From NCBI GenBank assembly GCA_009928265.1, contig RFPR01000003.1:1-36909 (forward strand): a stretch of 36,909 nt of DNA. Reading direction: 5' to 3'. Positions 27,101-35,885 of the stretch are shown here, one piece after another. How positions within the stretch are numbered: the stretch's first letter is position 1; each line of letters starts with the position of its first letter. Both the position numbers and the translations under genes were made by a program. This DNA is from Pseudomonadota bacterium (lineage in GTDB: Bacteria; Verrucomicrobiota; Verrucomicrobiia; Chthoniobacterales; UBA6821). The notes below the pieces were generated by a model. The model searched no databases and was not told where the DNA came from. It saw only the letters and a program-made list of their open reading frames with translations.

Positions 27101-28396
27101 GTGAACGTCTCCGATCTCCGCGAAATTCTCCAATACGTCCCCCGCTTCCGGGAGCGGATCTTTGTGATTGCCGTCGATGGAGCGGTGGCCGCCTCCGAGA
27201 ATTTCTCCAACATCCTGCTAGATCTCGCCGTCCTGCGCTCGCTGAGCGTCCGGGTGATCCTCGTGCACGGTGCGAGCCGGCAGATCTCCGATCTGGCCAC
27301 GAAGCGGGGCATCAAGGTTTCAAACACCGACGGAACCGGCATTACCGATGACGCGACCCTCGAGGTTGCAATCGACGCGGCGATCCGGCTCACCAACGGA
27401 ATCATGGAGGGCCTTTCTGCGGTCGACCTGCGGGCGGCCTACGCCAACGCGATTATCGCTCACCCGGCGGGCATTCTCGGCGGGACCGACCAACTCTTCA
27501 CCGGACGGGTGGAGCGGGTCGACAACCACGCCCTGGAACTGCTCCTCAAGGAGGGAATCATCCCTGTCATTCCGCCTCTCGGTTTTGATGGTGAGGGAAG
27601 GACCTACCGGGTCAATTCCGACGGTATCGCACTCGAGGTGGCGGAGGCACTGCATGCGGCCAAGATCATCTTCCTCGGTGCGGACGACGTAGTGGGTGGC
27701 CCAAGCCCACTGCCCAGGCAACTCTCCATCGATGAGGCGGAAGATCTCACCAGGAAACTCCGCGCCTCGGGTGGTTCCTCCGGCCTCATCTCAAAGCTGG
27801 AATGCGCCGCACGGTCCTGCCGGGTTGGAGTACCCCGGGCCCATCTGCTCGACGGCAGGATCAACGAGGCCCTTCTGACCGAAATCTTCAGCCACGAGGG
27901 TTCCGGCACAATGGTTTATTCCAACGAGTACCAGCAGATCCGGCGGATCTTCAAAAAGGATGTGCGGGCCGTGATGAACCTGATCCGACAGTCGGTCGAG
28001 GACGAGGAGATCGCGCGGAGAACCAGGGCCGACATTCTCTCTCGAATCGAGGATTACTGGATCCTAGAAATCGACCGGACGCCGATCGCCTGCGTGGCGC
28101 TCCATGTCGACTCTGCCAACTCCCTTGCCGAGATGGCCTGCCTATACGTCAGCAAGGCCCACGAGAACAAGGGCTACGGCCGGAAGCTTATGGCCTTTGC
28201 CGAGAACCTTGCGAAGGAAAAAGGGATCGAGCGGGTCTACGCCCTTTCCACGCGGGCCGTGAACTACCTTCAGCAGAAGGGTGGGTTCACCGAGGCCGAC
28301 ACCTCGATGCTCCCTGGGGAACGTCGCGCCCGCTACGAGGTCAGCGGAAGGAACTCGAGGATCCTTGTGAAGGAGCTCCGGCCGAAGTCCTCCTGA
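27101..28396 (+). CDS. argA: N-acetylglutamate synthase (amino-acid kinase plus GNAT domains)
   Basis: Acetylates glutamate, the first step of arginine synthesis. The 431 residues show an amino-acid-kinase-like domain (about 15-270; VILVHGASRQISDLATKRG, GFDGEGRTYRVNSDG) and a C-terminal GNAT domain (about 285-431; SKAHENKGYGRKLMAFAE as the acetyl-CoA loop, then ALSTRAVNYLQQKGF-like). This is the ArgA layout, about 440 residues in E. coli. It starts with GTG at 27101; a GAGGTGA stretch at 27072-27078 is too far upstream to be ideal. The kinase-like domain usually carries the arginine feedback site. Confidence 0.9.
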   Translation: MNVSDLREILQYVPRFRERIFVIAVDGAVAASENFSNILLDLAVLRSLSVRVILVHGASRQISDLATKRGIKVSNTDGTGITDDATLEVAIDAAIRLTNGIMEGLSAVDLRAAYANAIIAHPAGILGGTDQLFTGRVERVDNHALELLLKEGIIPVIPPLGFDGEGRTYRVNSDGIALEVAEALHAAKIIFLGADDVVGGPSPLPRQLSIDEAEDLTRKLRASGGSSGLISKLECAARSCRVGVPRAHLLDGRINEALLTEIFSHEGSGTMVYSNEYQQIRRIFKKDVRAVMNLIRQSVEDEEIARRTRADILSRIEDYWILEIDRTPIACVALHVDSANSLAEMACLYVSKAHENKGYGRKLMAFAENLAKEKGIERVYALSTRAVNYLQQKGGFTEADTSMLPGERRARYEVSGRNSRILVKELRPKSS

Positions 28397-28420
28397 GGCG
28401 CACCCGTCGATCGATCCTCC

Positions 28421-30037
28421 ATGCCGGCCCTCACCCACCGGGGATTCTGGATCGATACGGCGGTTATCCTCGCCTACTTTGCCGGCATCGTCTGGGTCGG
28501 TCTGCGGGCGGGCCGTGGTAACGCGACGCTGAAGGAATTCGCCCTCGGAGGCCGATCCATCCCGTGGTGGGCGGTCCTTGCCTCGATTTTAGCCGCGGAA
28601 ACAAGCGCAGCCACCTTTCTTGGCACGCCCGCCGAGGGATACAAGACGCGAGCCTTGTTCTACGGGCAGCTCGCCATCGGTACGGTGATCGCCCGCGTGG
28701 TGATCGCCTTCACCTTCATCGGCCCCTACTACAAATACGGCGTCGAGAGCATCTACGAATTCCTGACCGTACGCTTCGGCCCGAGGACCAAGAACATGGC
28801 CAGCGCCATCTTCCTCTTCACCCGAGTGCTGGGGATCGGCGTGCGCCTCTATCTCGGCGGAGTGATCCTCGTGGTGATCTGGCAGCATTTTTTCCCGGGA
28901 GCCCCTGTGACACTGGCGACCTATTTCTGGGGTATCCTGTTCGTGACCTTGATCACCACGGCCTACACGGTCGTTGGCGGGATCAAGGCGGTGGTCTGGA
29001 CAGATCTGATCCAAGCGAGCCTGATGCTCGGATCGGTCGCGTTCGTGCTTTGGTACCTCGTCGCCCATCTGGGCGGAATCGCGTCGGTGGATTCGGCGCT
29101 GGGTGGCTGGGATCAGCTGCTGTGGATCCAGGTGGGATGGGATTCCTCCCTGCCGTTTGGAAAGGCCCTCTCGGCCATGCTCTCGGAGCCCTACACGATT
29201 TTTGCGGCAGTAATCGGCTCGACCTTTCTCACCATGGCCACCCACGGCACGGATCAGGACATGGTTCAGCGGATGCTGACGGCTCCTGACCCGCGCCGCT
29301 CTCGTCTTTCGCTGATCCTGAGCGGACTGGCCGATATCCCGATCGCCCTGGCCTTCCTCTCCATCGGTATCCTGCTCCGGCTCTACTACAAGGGAGCGGG
29401 CGGACTTCCGGACATCCCGGACAACCATGTCTTCGCCCATTTTATCGTCAATAACCTGCCCGCTGGAGTTCGTGGACTCATCATCGCAGGGGTCTTTGCC
29501 ACAATGATGGGTTCTGCCTCTGCCGCCCTCAATGCACTGGCTACGAGCTTCACCGCTGATTTTTACCTTCCCTATCTGAATCCGGGAGCCGACGACCGGT
29601 CATCAGTCCGTGCTGCGAGGATCGCGACGGTGGTTTTCGGCCTTCTTATGGTGCTGGTCGGCACGCTCGCGGCCTATTCTGTCATCAGGGACCGGCACCT
29701 CACGATCATCCCGATCGCCATCGGGATTCTCGGTTACACTTATGGGGCCCTGCTCGGGATCTTTCTACTGGGCATGCTCAGTTCGGGACGGGGCAATGAC
29801 CGGACCAATCTTGTGGCGATGGCGGCAGGTATCATCGCCGTCCTGTTTCTGGGAAAAGTCCATCTGCCTGGAATCGTCGATTTTGGACAATGGATGCCCG
29901 ATTGGTGGCCCGAAATCGCGTGGCCATGGTACGTGCTGATCGGATCGCTGACGACGCTCGCTGTTGCCCTCCCTTTCCGGACTCCCTCGTTGGCAACTAA
30001 GGGGAATGGTCAAGCCCTTTCAGACTCCCTGAAATAA
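28421..30037 (+). CDS. Sodium:solute symporter (SSS family)
   Basis: A 538-residue inner-membrane transporter with about 13 hydrophobic helices. Family signs are the N-terminal GGRSIPWWAVLASILAAET with SAATFLGTPAEGY, a central TTAYTVVGGIKAVVWTDLIQ, and MATHGTDQDMVQRMLTA. These place it in the solute:sodium symporter family, sugar-transporter-like subgroup. The substrate cannot be read from the sequence. It starts at ATG 28421, 24 bp after argA in the same direction. Only 91 bp separate it from dnaA. Confidence 0.9.
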   Translation: MPALTHRGFWIDTAVILAYFAGIVWVGLRAGRGNATLKEFALGGRSIPWWAVLASILAAETSAATFLGTPAEGYKTRALFYGQLAIGTVIARVVIAFTFIGPYYKYGVESIYEFLTVRFGPRTKNMASAIFLFTRVLGIGVRLYLGGVILVVIWQHFFPGAPVTLATYFWGILFVTLITTAYTVVGGIKAVVWTDLIQASLMLGSVAFVLWYLVAHLGGIASVDSALGGWDQLLWIQVGWDSSLPFGKALSAMLSEPYTIFAAVIGSTFLTMATHGTDQDMVQRMLTAPDPRRSRLSLILSGLADIPIALAFLSIGILLRLYYKGAGGLPDIPDNHVFAHFIVNNLPAGVRGLIIAGVFATMMGSASAALNALATSFTADFYLPYLNPGADDRSSVRAARIATVVFGLLMVLVGTLAAYSVIRDRHLTIIPIAIGILGYTYGALLGIFLLGMLSSGRGNDRTNLVAMAAGIIAVLFLGKVHLPGIVDFGQWMPDWWPEIAWPWYVLIGSLTTLAVALPFRTPSLATKGNGQALSDSLK

Positions 30038-30072
30038 AAATAACATCCCGGGGGATTTTCTTTTCTTTCTGC

Positions 30073-30102
30073 TTGAGGGGTCTTGGAGGCGGTTCTTATT
30101 CT
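30073..30102 (+). promoter_or_regulatory. Possible sigma70-type promoter for dnaA
   Basis: TTGAGG (30073-30078) and TATTCT (30097-30102) are separated by 18 bases, and the dnaA start codon follows about 26 bases later. Both elements match 4 of 6 consensus bases. This is a weak, sequence-only call. Confidence 0.3.
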
Positions 30103-30128
30103 GATCCTCCCCCGAATTTTCCACGCCC

Positions 30129-31535
30129 TTGAAACCGTCCCTCCGATCCCTTTCCTCTCCGCGCGTCGCGGTTCCAGAATCCTTCTGGGAGAAACTCTGT
30201 GGAGTTATCCGCACCCGAGTCAGCCCCGATAGCTTTGACCGATGGTTCTCGAACGTCACCCTGCTCTCGGCCACGAGCGAGACGGTGACCCTCGGGGTCC
30301 CCAATCCGATCCACCAATTCTTCATCGAAAGCAATTACTCCGACCTTCTCTCCTCTGCCCTCTCGGAAATCTGTGGATCCCAAGTAGCCCTGCGCTTCCA
30401 GTCGCTCCAAGAAGGAAATGGGGAGTATGAGGAAAAGGATCCCCTTCCGAACGAAGCCGAGACCGCCGGGGTAGCTACAGCCAGGAAACAACAGGCCAAG
30501 GCGGTCCCCGCCCCCACGGGGATGAACCCCTCCTACACCTTCGAGAGTTTCATCGTCGGCGCAAACAACCAGTTCGCCCACGCTGCAGCTCAGGCTGTGG
30601 CCAATGCCCCGGCACGTACCTACAATCCTCTTTTCATCTATGGGGGCCCCGGTCTCGGCAAAACCCACCTCCTGCAGGCCATCGGCCACCATCTGCTCTC
30701 CCTTAAGAAGGGAGCCAAGGTCGTCTACCTGCGCAGCGAGCAGTTCACCAACGAGTTCATCGACGCGATTCAGAACAATGCTCTGGTCGCCTTCCGTAAG
30801 CGCTACCGTCAGGCCGATATCCTGATGATCGACGATATCCAGTTCTTCGCTGGCAAGGCCGCTACTCAGGAGGAGTTCTTCCACACCTTCGGAGCCCTCC
30901 ATGACGGACACAAGCAGATCGTCCTCTCCAGCGACCGACCTCCCAGCGAGATCGCTAATCTTGAGCAGCGCCTCGTCTCCCGCTTCGAGTGGGGCATGAC
31001 CGCCGAGATCCAGCCCCCTGACATGGAGACCCGAATTGCCATCCTTCAGGGCAAGGCCTCCCGGATGCATATCGAGATCGAGCATTGGGTCCTGGAATTC
31101 CTCGCCGACAAGATCCGCAGCGACATCCGTCGCCTCGAGGGTGCACTGATGCGCGTGGCTGCTTACAAATCACTCAGCGGCAACGCTCTCACCTCCGATG
31201 CCCTGGAGCATCTCCTGCGGGACGTCCTTCAGGAGCAGGCCCGCAAGGCCGTCACGATCGACCAGATCCAGAAGAAGGTTGCCGAACACTTTGATATCCG
31301 TCTTGCCGACATGACCAGCAAGCGCCGCACGGCCTCCATCGCCTATCCCCGGCAGGTCGCCATGTACCTTGCCCGTGAACTGACCCCCTCGACACTCATC
31401 GAGATCGGGGATGCCTTTGGAGGCAAGGATCACGGCACCGTCATCCACGCATGCAAGCTCGTCAAGAAGCGCATGGAGGACGAGCCCAAGACGCGACATC
31501 TGGTGCGTCTCCTCGATCAGCAGCTCCAGCGGTAG
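30129..31535 (+). CDS. dnaA: Chromosomal replication initiator DnaA
   Basis: AAA+ protein that opens the replication origin. The 468 residues show domain I (about 16-85; FWEKLCGVIRTR, FDRWFSNV), a linker of about 50, the AAA+ core (Walker A GGPGLGKTHLL at 172-182, Walker B ILMIDDIQFF, and the arginine-finger region SSDRPPSEIANLEQRLVSRF), and the C-terminal DNA-binding domain (YPRQVAMYLARELTPSTL, then GGKDHGTVIHACKLV). It begins with TTG at 30129, since no ATG lies near domain I. Near-match DnaA boxes sit at 30117, 30205 and 30371. Confidence 0.97.
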   Translation: MKPSLRSLSSPRVAVPESFWEKLCGVIRTRVSPDSFDRWFSNVTLLSATSETVTLGVPNPIHQFFIESNYSDLLSSALSEICGSQVALRFQSLQEGNGEYEEKDPLPNEAETAGVATARKQQAKAVPAPTGMNPSYTFESFIVGANNQFAHAAAQAVANAPARTYNPLFIYGGPGLGKTHLLQAIGHHLLSLKKGAKVVYLRSEQFTNEFIDAIQNNALVAFRKRYRQADILMIDDIQFFAGKAATQEEFFHTFGALHDGHKQIVLSSDRPPSEIANLEQRLVSRFEWGMTAEIQPPDMETRIAILQGKASRMHIEIEHWVLEFLADKIRSDIRRLEGALMRVAAYKSLSGNALTSDALEHLLRDVLQEQARKAVTIDQIQKKVAEHFDIRLADMTSKRRTASIAYPRQVAMYLARELTPSTLIEIGDAFGGKDHGTVIHACKLVKKRMEDEPKTRHLVRLLDQQLQR

Positions 31536-31637
31536 TGGTTGCTCCCGGTTTTTCGGGAGAATCGCTTTGACACCATCCCCCCTGGAAACTATCCAAGGAG
31601 ATCCTCGGGATCATCCCGTGGAATCTTCCCACTTCCC

Positions 31638-32750
31638 ATGAAATTCACGGTCACCAAGCAGGCGCTCCTCGACGGACTTCAGCGCATCCAGAACATCGTC
31701 TCCAACCGGGTCACCCTGCCCGTCCTCTCCAATGTCCTCTTGGAGACAACGGACAACGGCCTGCAGTTGACCGCCACAGACCTCGAGGTCAGCGTCCGCA
31801 CAGAGACCCCGGCCACCGTCGAGAAAGCGGGATCGACCACCCTCCCCGCCAAGCGACTCTTCTCAATCATCCGAGAGCTTCCCGCCGAGGAAATCGAGAT
31901 CGAGACCGATAGCCGCAATATCGCCTCCATCCGGAGCGGCGCGAGCTTCTTCAAGGTCTTCGGTCTCCCCAAGGAGGAATATCCCGCCTTCCCCTCGCTC
32001 GAGGAAAAGCGCGGCTTCTCGATGAAGCAGTCCGACCTCAAGGATGGCCTCAAGAAGACCTCTTACGCGATCTCGCTTGACGAGACCCGCTACGTACTCA
32101 ACGGCATCCTCTTCTCGTTCCGCGACGGGCGCCTCACCCTCGTGGCGACCGATGGCCGGCGCCTTGCACTCTGCGACGCCGAACTCGGCGAGATCAAGTA
32201 CCCCGAGGGTCACGAGCGCGACTTCATCGTCCCCACCAAGGCCATCAACGAGCTCCAGCGCCTGCTCACCGATGAAAAGGAGGTCCGCCTCCATGTCGGC
32301 GACAATCTCGTCGCCCTTGACCTCGGCGGCACGGTTCTCGCCACCAAACTCGTCGACGGCACCTATCCGAATTACCGCCAGGTCATTCCCGGCGAGGCCA
32401 AGGAGCGCGTTTCCCTCGAGCGTGAGGTGCTTCTCCAATCGACGCGCCGCGTCGCCCTGCTCAGCAGCGACAAAAGCGGGTCGGTCCGCCTCAACTTCAC
32501 GAAAAACAACCTCGATATCACCTCTAACACCCCTGAGGTCGGCGAGGCGAAGGAATCACTGGCCGTGGCCTACAAGGGACGTGACCTCTCGATCGCCTTC
32601 AATCCCGAGTTCCTGATCGACCCGCTCCGCAACCTTTCCGACGATACGATCGCCCTCGAACTCATAGATGAGATGAGCCCCGGCGTCATCAAGATCAACT
32701 CGGCCCAGCGCTTCCTCTACGTGCTCATGCCGATGCGCGTCTCGGTCTGA
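31638..32750 (+). CDS. dnaN: DNA polymerase III beta sliding clamp
   Basis: Ring-shaped clamp that tethers DNA polymerase III. From the ATG at 31638 the product has 370 residues, the usual size, and starts MKFTVTKQALLDGLQRIQNIV. Family blocks follow (LPVLSNVLLETTDNGLQLTATDLE, then FSFRDGRLTLVATDGRRLAL) and the C-terminus is the typical LYVLMPMRV. The frame is open from 31539, but the first 33 codons have no family match. It follows dnaA by 102 bp, the common dnaA-dnaN order. No recF or gyrB follows; an unrelated lipoprotein starts 1 bp later. Confidence 0.97.
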   Translation: MKFTVTKQALLDGLQRIQNIVSNRVTLPVLSNVLLETTDNGLQLTATDLEVSVRTETPATVEKAGSTTLPAKRLFSIIRELPAEEIEIETDSRNIASIRSGASFFKVFGLPKEEYPAFPSLEEKRGFSMKQSDLKDGLKKTSYAISLDETRYVLNGILFSFRDGRLTLVATDGRRLALCDAELGEIKYPEGHERDFIVPTKAINELQRLLTDEKEVRLHVGDNLVALDLGGTVLATKLVDGTYPNYRQVIPGEAKERVSLEREVLLQSTRRVALLSSDKSGSVRLNFTKNNLDITSNTPEVGEAKESLAVAYKGRDLSIAFNPEFLIDPLRNLSDDTIALELIDEMSPGVIKINSAQRFLYVLMPMRVSV

Positions 32751-32751
32751 C

Positions 32752-33249
32752 GTGCCCTCAACCTCGACCACACGCCGTAGTTGGCTGACCTACTCCCTGG
32801 TGGGGGTAGCTCTTCTAATGACGGGTTGCGAGGCCCCGATCATCTACCAGACCTCGCGGGATCGGCAGGCCGTCTCCGATGCGGTCGCCTCGGAAAAGCC
32901 TGGTGACTATTACGTCGGCTACCGTTTCTATAAAGTCGACTACCATATGTGGGGTTGGGTCAAAAAGCCGGGCCAACCTTGGAAGGATTCCCAGCTCGTG
33001 ATGTTCAATGAGCAGAAGAAACTCGCCCCGGACCGCGAACGTCTCTCCATCGGCTCAGATAACAACACCGTCTACAAGCTCACCGGCTCGTTCTCCGGGC
33101 AGAAAGTCTACGAACCCGCCAGCGACAGGTTTTATCCCGAATTCGTGCTCACCGCAGCATCAGTGATGACCACCAATCCCCCGCTAATCTTTCCCGATAA
33201 GCGATGGACCGATCCCGCGATCCGCCTGATCGCCCCCCCCCAATTCTAA
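32752..33249 (+). CDS. Lipoprotein of unknown function
   Basis: A 165-residue exported lipoprotein with signal segment SWLTYSLVGVALLMTGC, whose Cys ends the lipobox. The mature part has no recognised domain; visible stretches are DYYVGYRFYKVDYHMWGWVK, FNEQKKLAPDRERLSIG and TVYKLTGSFSGQKVYEP, suggesting a small beta-rich fold. It starts at GTG 32752, one base after the dnaN stop, so it is likely in the same transcript. It ends about 15 bp before the SDR gene. The call as a lipoprotein is strong; the function is unknown. Confidence 0.8.
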   Translation: MPSTSTTRRSWLTYSLVGVALLMTGCEAPIIYQTSRDRQAVSDAVASEKPGDYYVGYRFYKVDYHMWGWVKKPGQPWKDSQLVMFNEQKKLAPDRERLSIGSDNNTVYKLTGSFSGQKVYEPASDRFYPEFVLTAASVMTTNPPLIFPDKRWTDPAIRLIAPPQF

Positions 33250-33263
33250 TACAACCCAAAACC

Positions 33264-34085
33264 ATGAAAACCTCTCCTGAGAACCCGTTTAACCTCACAG
33301 GAGAGACTGCCGTCGTCATCGGCGCCACGGGTGTCCTCGGCGGGTCACTGGCCGAGGGATTGGCTGCTGCTGGGGCCGCTGTGGCCGTCGCGGGTCGCAA
33401 CAGGGAACGGGGTGAGGAACGTGTAGCCTCCATCGTGAAGGCCGGGGGCAGGGCTCGCTTTGTAACGGTGGACGCCTCCGACCGCGTGAGTCTGGAGAAG
33501 GCTCTTGCAGAAATCACTGCGGAACTGGGCCGTCCCACGATCCTGGTGAACGCTGCTGGAGGAAACGATCCCTCGGTGACCGTCACTCCGGAGCACCCCT
33601 TTGAGTCGATCACGGAGGAGGCCTGGACTAAGAGCTTCGACACGAACCTTGTCGGCGGGGCCCTCCTTCCCTGCCAGGTGTTCGGGCCTCATATGGCGGC
33701 TAACGGGGGCGGCAGTATCATCAATATCGCGAGCGTTTCGGCGCATCTGCCCCTCTCCCGCGTGGTCGCGTACTCGGCGGCGAAGGCTGCCGTGCTCAAC
33801 CTGACCCGCTTCCTCGCCCGAGAGTGGGCGACCAAAGGGGTCCGCGTGAACTCCGTGACCCCCGGATTCTTCCCGGCGGAACAGAATCGCAAGCTGCTCT
33901 TTAACGAGGATGGCTCCCCCACGGCCCGCGCTGCCAGCATCTTGGGGCACACTCCGATGGCCCGCTTTGGTAAAGCCGAGGAACTCAACGGGGCGGTCAT
34001 CTTCCTCGCCAGCCGTGCAGCCAGCGGGTTCGTGACCGGCATTGATCTCAAGGTCGACGGCGGCTTCCTCTGCCAGACGATCTGA
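33264..34085 (+). CDS. SDR-type D-mannonate oxidoreductase (fructuronate reductase), UxuB/YjmF-like
   Basis: Short-chain dehydrogenase of 273 residues. Signs are the dinucleotide loop IGATGVLGG, NAAGGNDPS, and the active site with Ser near 157-159, Tyr170 and Lys174 (YSAAK). Blocks LLPCQVFG, VTPGFFPAEQNRKLL, HTPMARFG and VTGIDLKVDGGF match the Bacillus YjmF/UxuB branch, which reduces D-fructuronate to D-mannonate. That function is inferred by resemblance. It starts at ATG 33264; the open frame extends upstream to 33204. Ten bases separate it from the larA-like gene, and gntK follows that, suggesting a three-gene hexonate operon. Confidence 0.8.
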   Translation: MKTSPENPFNLTGETAVVIGATGVLGGSLAEGLAAAGAAVAVAGRNRERGEERVASIVKAGGRARFVTVDASDRVSLEKALAEITAELGRPTILVNAAGGNDPSVTVTPEHPFESITEEAWTKSFDTNLVGGALLPCQVFGPHMAANGGGSIINIASVSAHLPLSRVVAYSAAKAAVLNLTRFLAREWATKGVRVNSVTPGFFPAEQNRKLLFNEDGSPTARAASILGHTPMARFGKAEELNGAVIFLASRAASGFVTGIDLKVDGGFLCQTI

Positions 34086-34095
34086 AGACTCCGTC

Positions 34096-35355
34096 ATGGC
34101 CGCCTTCCTCACCCCCGAGCAGGTAGAGCAGATCGTCGCCAAGGGACTTCCCCGGGAGGAACTCTCTGGTAAAAAGATTCTTTTGATTGTTCCGGACGCC
34201 ACCCGGAGCTGCCCACTTGGCGATGTCTTCAAGGAGTTACATCGACAACTCTCGGGATCAGTTAAGGCCCTCGACGTGATGATCGCCCTGGGAACCCATC
34301 CCCCCATGAGCGAGGAGGCTATCTGCGAGCGGCTGGAAATCACCCGCGAGGAACGCGCTGGACACTACGCCTCCGTTCGCTTCCTCAACCATGAATGGGA
34401 TAATCCGGCCGCCTTGCGCAGGATCGGGACCCTTAGCCCTAGGGAAACCGACGAACTCTCCGGCGGCCTCTTCTCAATGGAAGTACCGGTCGACATCAAT
34501 GCCCGCCTCTTCGACTACGATGAGGTTGTCATAATCGGCCCGGTTTTCCCGCACGAGGTCGTCGGATTCTCTGGGGGGAATAAGTATCTTTTCCCGGGCG
34601 TTGCCGGTCCCGAGATTCTCAATTTCTTTCACTGGCTCGGAGCCGTGGTTACTAACCCGATGATCATCGGCCACAAGTGGACCCCGGTCCGTAAGGTTGT
34701 CGACCGGGCCGCCGCTCTCCTCTCGATCCCGAAACGCTGCCTCTGTATGGTCGTCGAGAAGGGCGGTTTGGCGGGACTCTTTGCCGGTACGCCTGAGATC
34801 GCATGGGACGAAGCCTCGGAGCTTTCGCGTAGGCTTCACATCACCTACAAGCCGAAGCCCTTCCACACCATCCTCTCGTGCGCCCCGGCGATGTATGATG
34901 AGCTTTGGGTGGGAGGGAAGTGTATGTACAAGCTCGAACCCGTGCTGGCCGACGGAGGGGAACTCATCATTTATGCCCCGCACATCCACGAGATCTCCGT
35001 GGTCCACGGGAAGCTGATCGAAGAGCTCGGCTATCATTGCCGCGACTACTTCCTCGGCCAATGGGACAGGTTCAAACACTACCCTTGGGGTATCATCGCC
35101 CACAGCACGCACGTCCGCGGCATCGGCACCTATGAGAACGGTGTCGAGAAATGCCGTGCCCGCGTGACGCTGGCCACAGGGATTCCGAAGGAGATCTGCG
35201 AAAAGATCAATATGGGCTACCGTGACCCCGCCTCGATCAATCCGGCCGATTATGCCGACCGCGAGGAAGAGGGCATCCTCCATGTACCCAAGGCGGGAGA
35301 GATGCTCTACCAGTTGGAGAATCCAGCTGCTTGGGCGGCCGGCGTCCCCGCCTGA
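34096..35355 (+). CDS. LarA-family nickel-dependent racemase/epimerase
   Basis: A 419-residue homologue of lactate racemase LarA, whose cofactor is a nickel-pincer nucleotide bound to a lysine. Residues match in kind and spacing: His153, Lys163 (10 later) and His179 (16 later) in the stretch PHEVVGFSGGNKYLFPG...FFHWLG, the same distances as the catalytic His, cofactor Lys and nickel His of Lactobacillus LarA. His99 (NHEW) likely equals the other catalytic His; VPDATRSCP and GTHPPMS are also family blocks. The family includes lactate, malate and gluconate-epimerising members. With the mannonate oxidoreductase before it and gluconokinase after it, D-mannonate/D-gluconate 2-epimerase is the best inference. 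No larB, C or E genes for the cofactor are in the window. Confidence 0.85.
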   Translation: MAAFLTPEQVEQIVAKGLPREELSGKKILLIVPDATRSCPLGDVFKELHRQLSGSVKALDVMIALGTHPPMSEEAICERLEITREERAGHYASVRFLNHEWDNPAALRRIGTLSPRETDELSGGLFSMEVPVDINARLFDYDEVVIIGPVFPHEVVGFSGGNKYLFPGVAGPEILNFFHWLGAVVTNPMIIGHKWTPVRKVVDRAAALLSIPKRCLCMVVEKGGLAGLFAGTPEIAWDEASELSRRLHITYKPKPFHTILSCAPAMYDELWVGGKCMYKLEPVLADGGELIIYAPHIHEISVVHGKLIEELGYHCRDYFLGQWDRFKHYPWGIIAHSTHVRGIGTYENGVEKCRARVTLATGIPKEICEKINMGYRDPASINPADYADREEEGILHVPKAGEMLYQLENPAAWAAGVPA

Positions 35356-35364
35356 ACACGAGCC

Positions 35365-35859
35365 ATGGGACCATTTGTCGTCATGGGCGTCTCTGGCTGC
35401 GGCAAAAGCAGTATTGCCGAGAAACTGGCCAAAGCCATGGGTGGCACCTTCCTTGATGCCGACGACTTTCACCCCCCGGCCAATAAGACCAAGATGGCCT
35501 CCGGGATCCCGCTCACGGACGAGGACCGCTGGGGCTGGCTCGATACCCTTAATGAGGAGCTCAGGAAGCGTTCCGATGACAAGACCCCGACGTTCCTTGC
35601 CTGCTCCGCCCTCCGCAAGGTGTACCGCGAGCGTCTGGCGGCGGAACTTCCGTGGCTGCGTTACCTCTACCTGAAGGGTTCCAAGGAACTGATCCGCTCC
35701 CGCATGGAATCACGCAGCGACCACTTCATGCCCCCGACCCTCCTCGACAGCCAATTCGCCGCCCTTGAGGAACCGACCGAGGCCGAGGCCGCCATCATTC
35801 CGATCGATCCCCCAGTGGAGAAAATCGTGGCCGGAATCCTTGATTTGATAAGACCTTGA
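35365..35859 (+). CDS. gntK: Gluconokinase (GntK family)
   Basis: Phosphorylates D-gluconate to 6-phosphogluconate with ATP. The 164 residues match the GntK family: P-loop GVSGCGKSS (residues 8-16), then DADDFHPPANKTKM with ASGIPLTDEDRWGWL, and CSALRKVYRERL. It starts 9 bp after the larA-like stop. The gene order makes it the last step of a mannonate-to-gluconate-to-6-phosphogluconate route feeding the pentose-phosphate or Entner-Doudoroff pathway. No transporter is in the trio; the SSS symporter at 28421 lies some distance away and need not be linked. Confidence 0.93.
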   Translation: MGPFVVMGVSGCGKSSIAEKLAKAMGGTFLDADDFHPPANKTKMASGIPLTDEDRWGWLDTLNEELRKRSDDKTPTFLACSALRKVYRERLAAELPWLRYLYLKGSKELIRSRMESRSDHFMPPTLLDSQFAALEEPTEAEAAIIPIDPPVEKIVAGILDLIRP

Positions 35860-35885
35860 AGAAGTCCTAAAGGTGCGGAAGCGCC

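Noticed and set aside
30096..31085. 329-codon minus-strand open frame opposite dnaA
   Set aside because: Mirror frame; dnaA is certain and this product has no recognised feature.
34474..35472. 332-codon minus-strand open frame opposite the larA-like gene
   Set aside because: Mirror frame; the LarA residues with exact spacing settle the plus strand.
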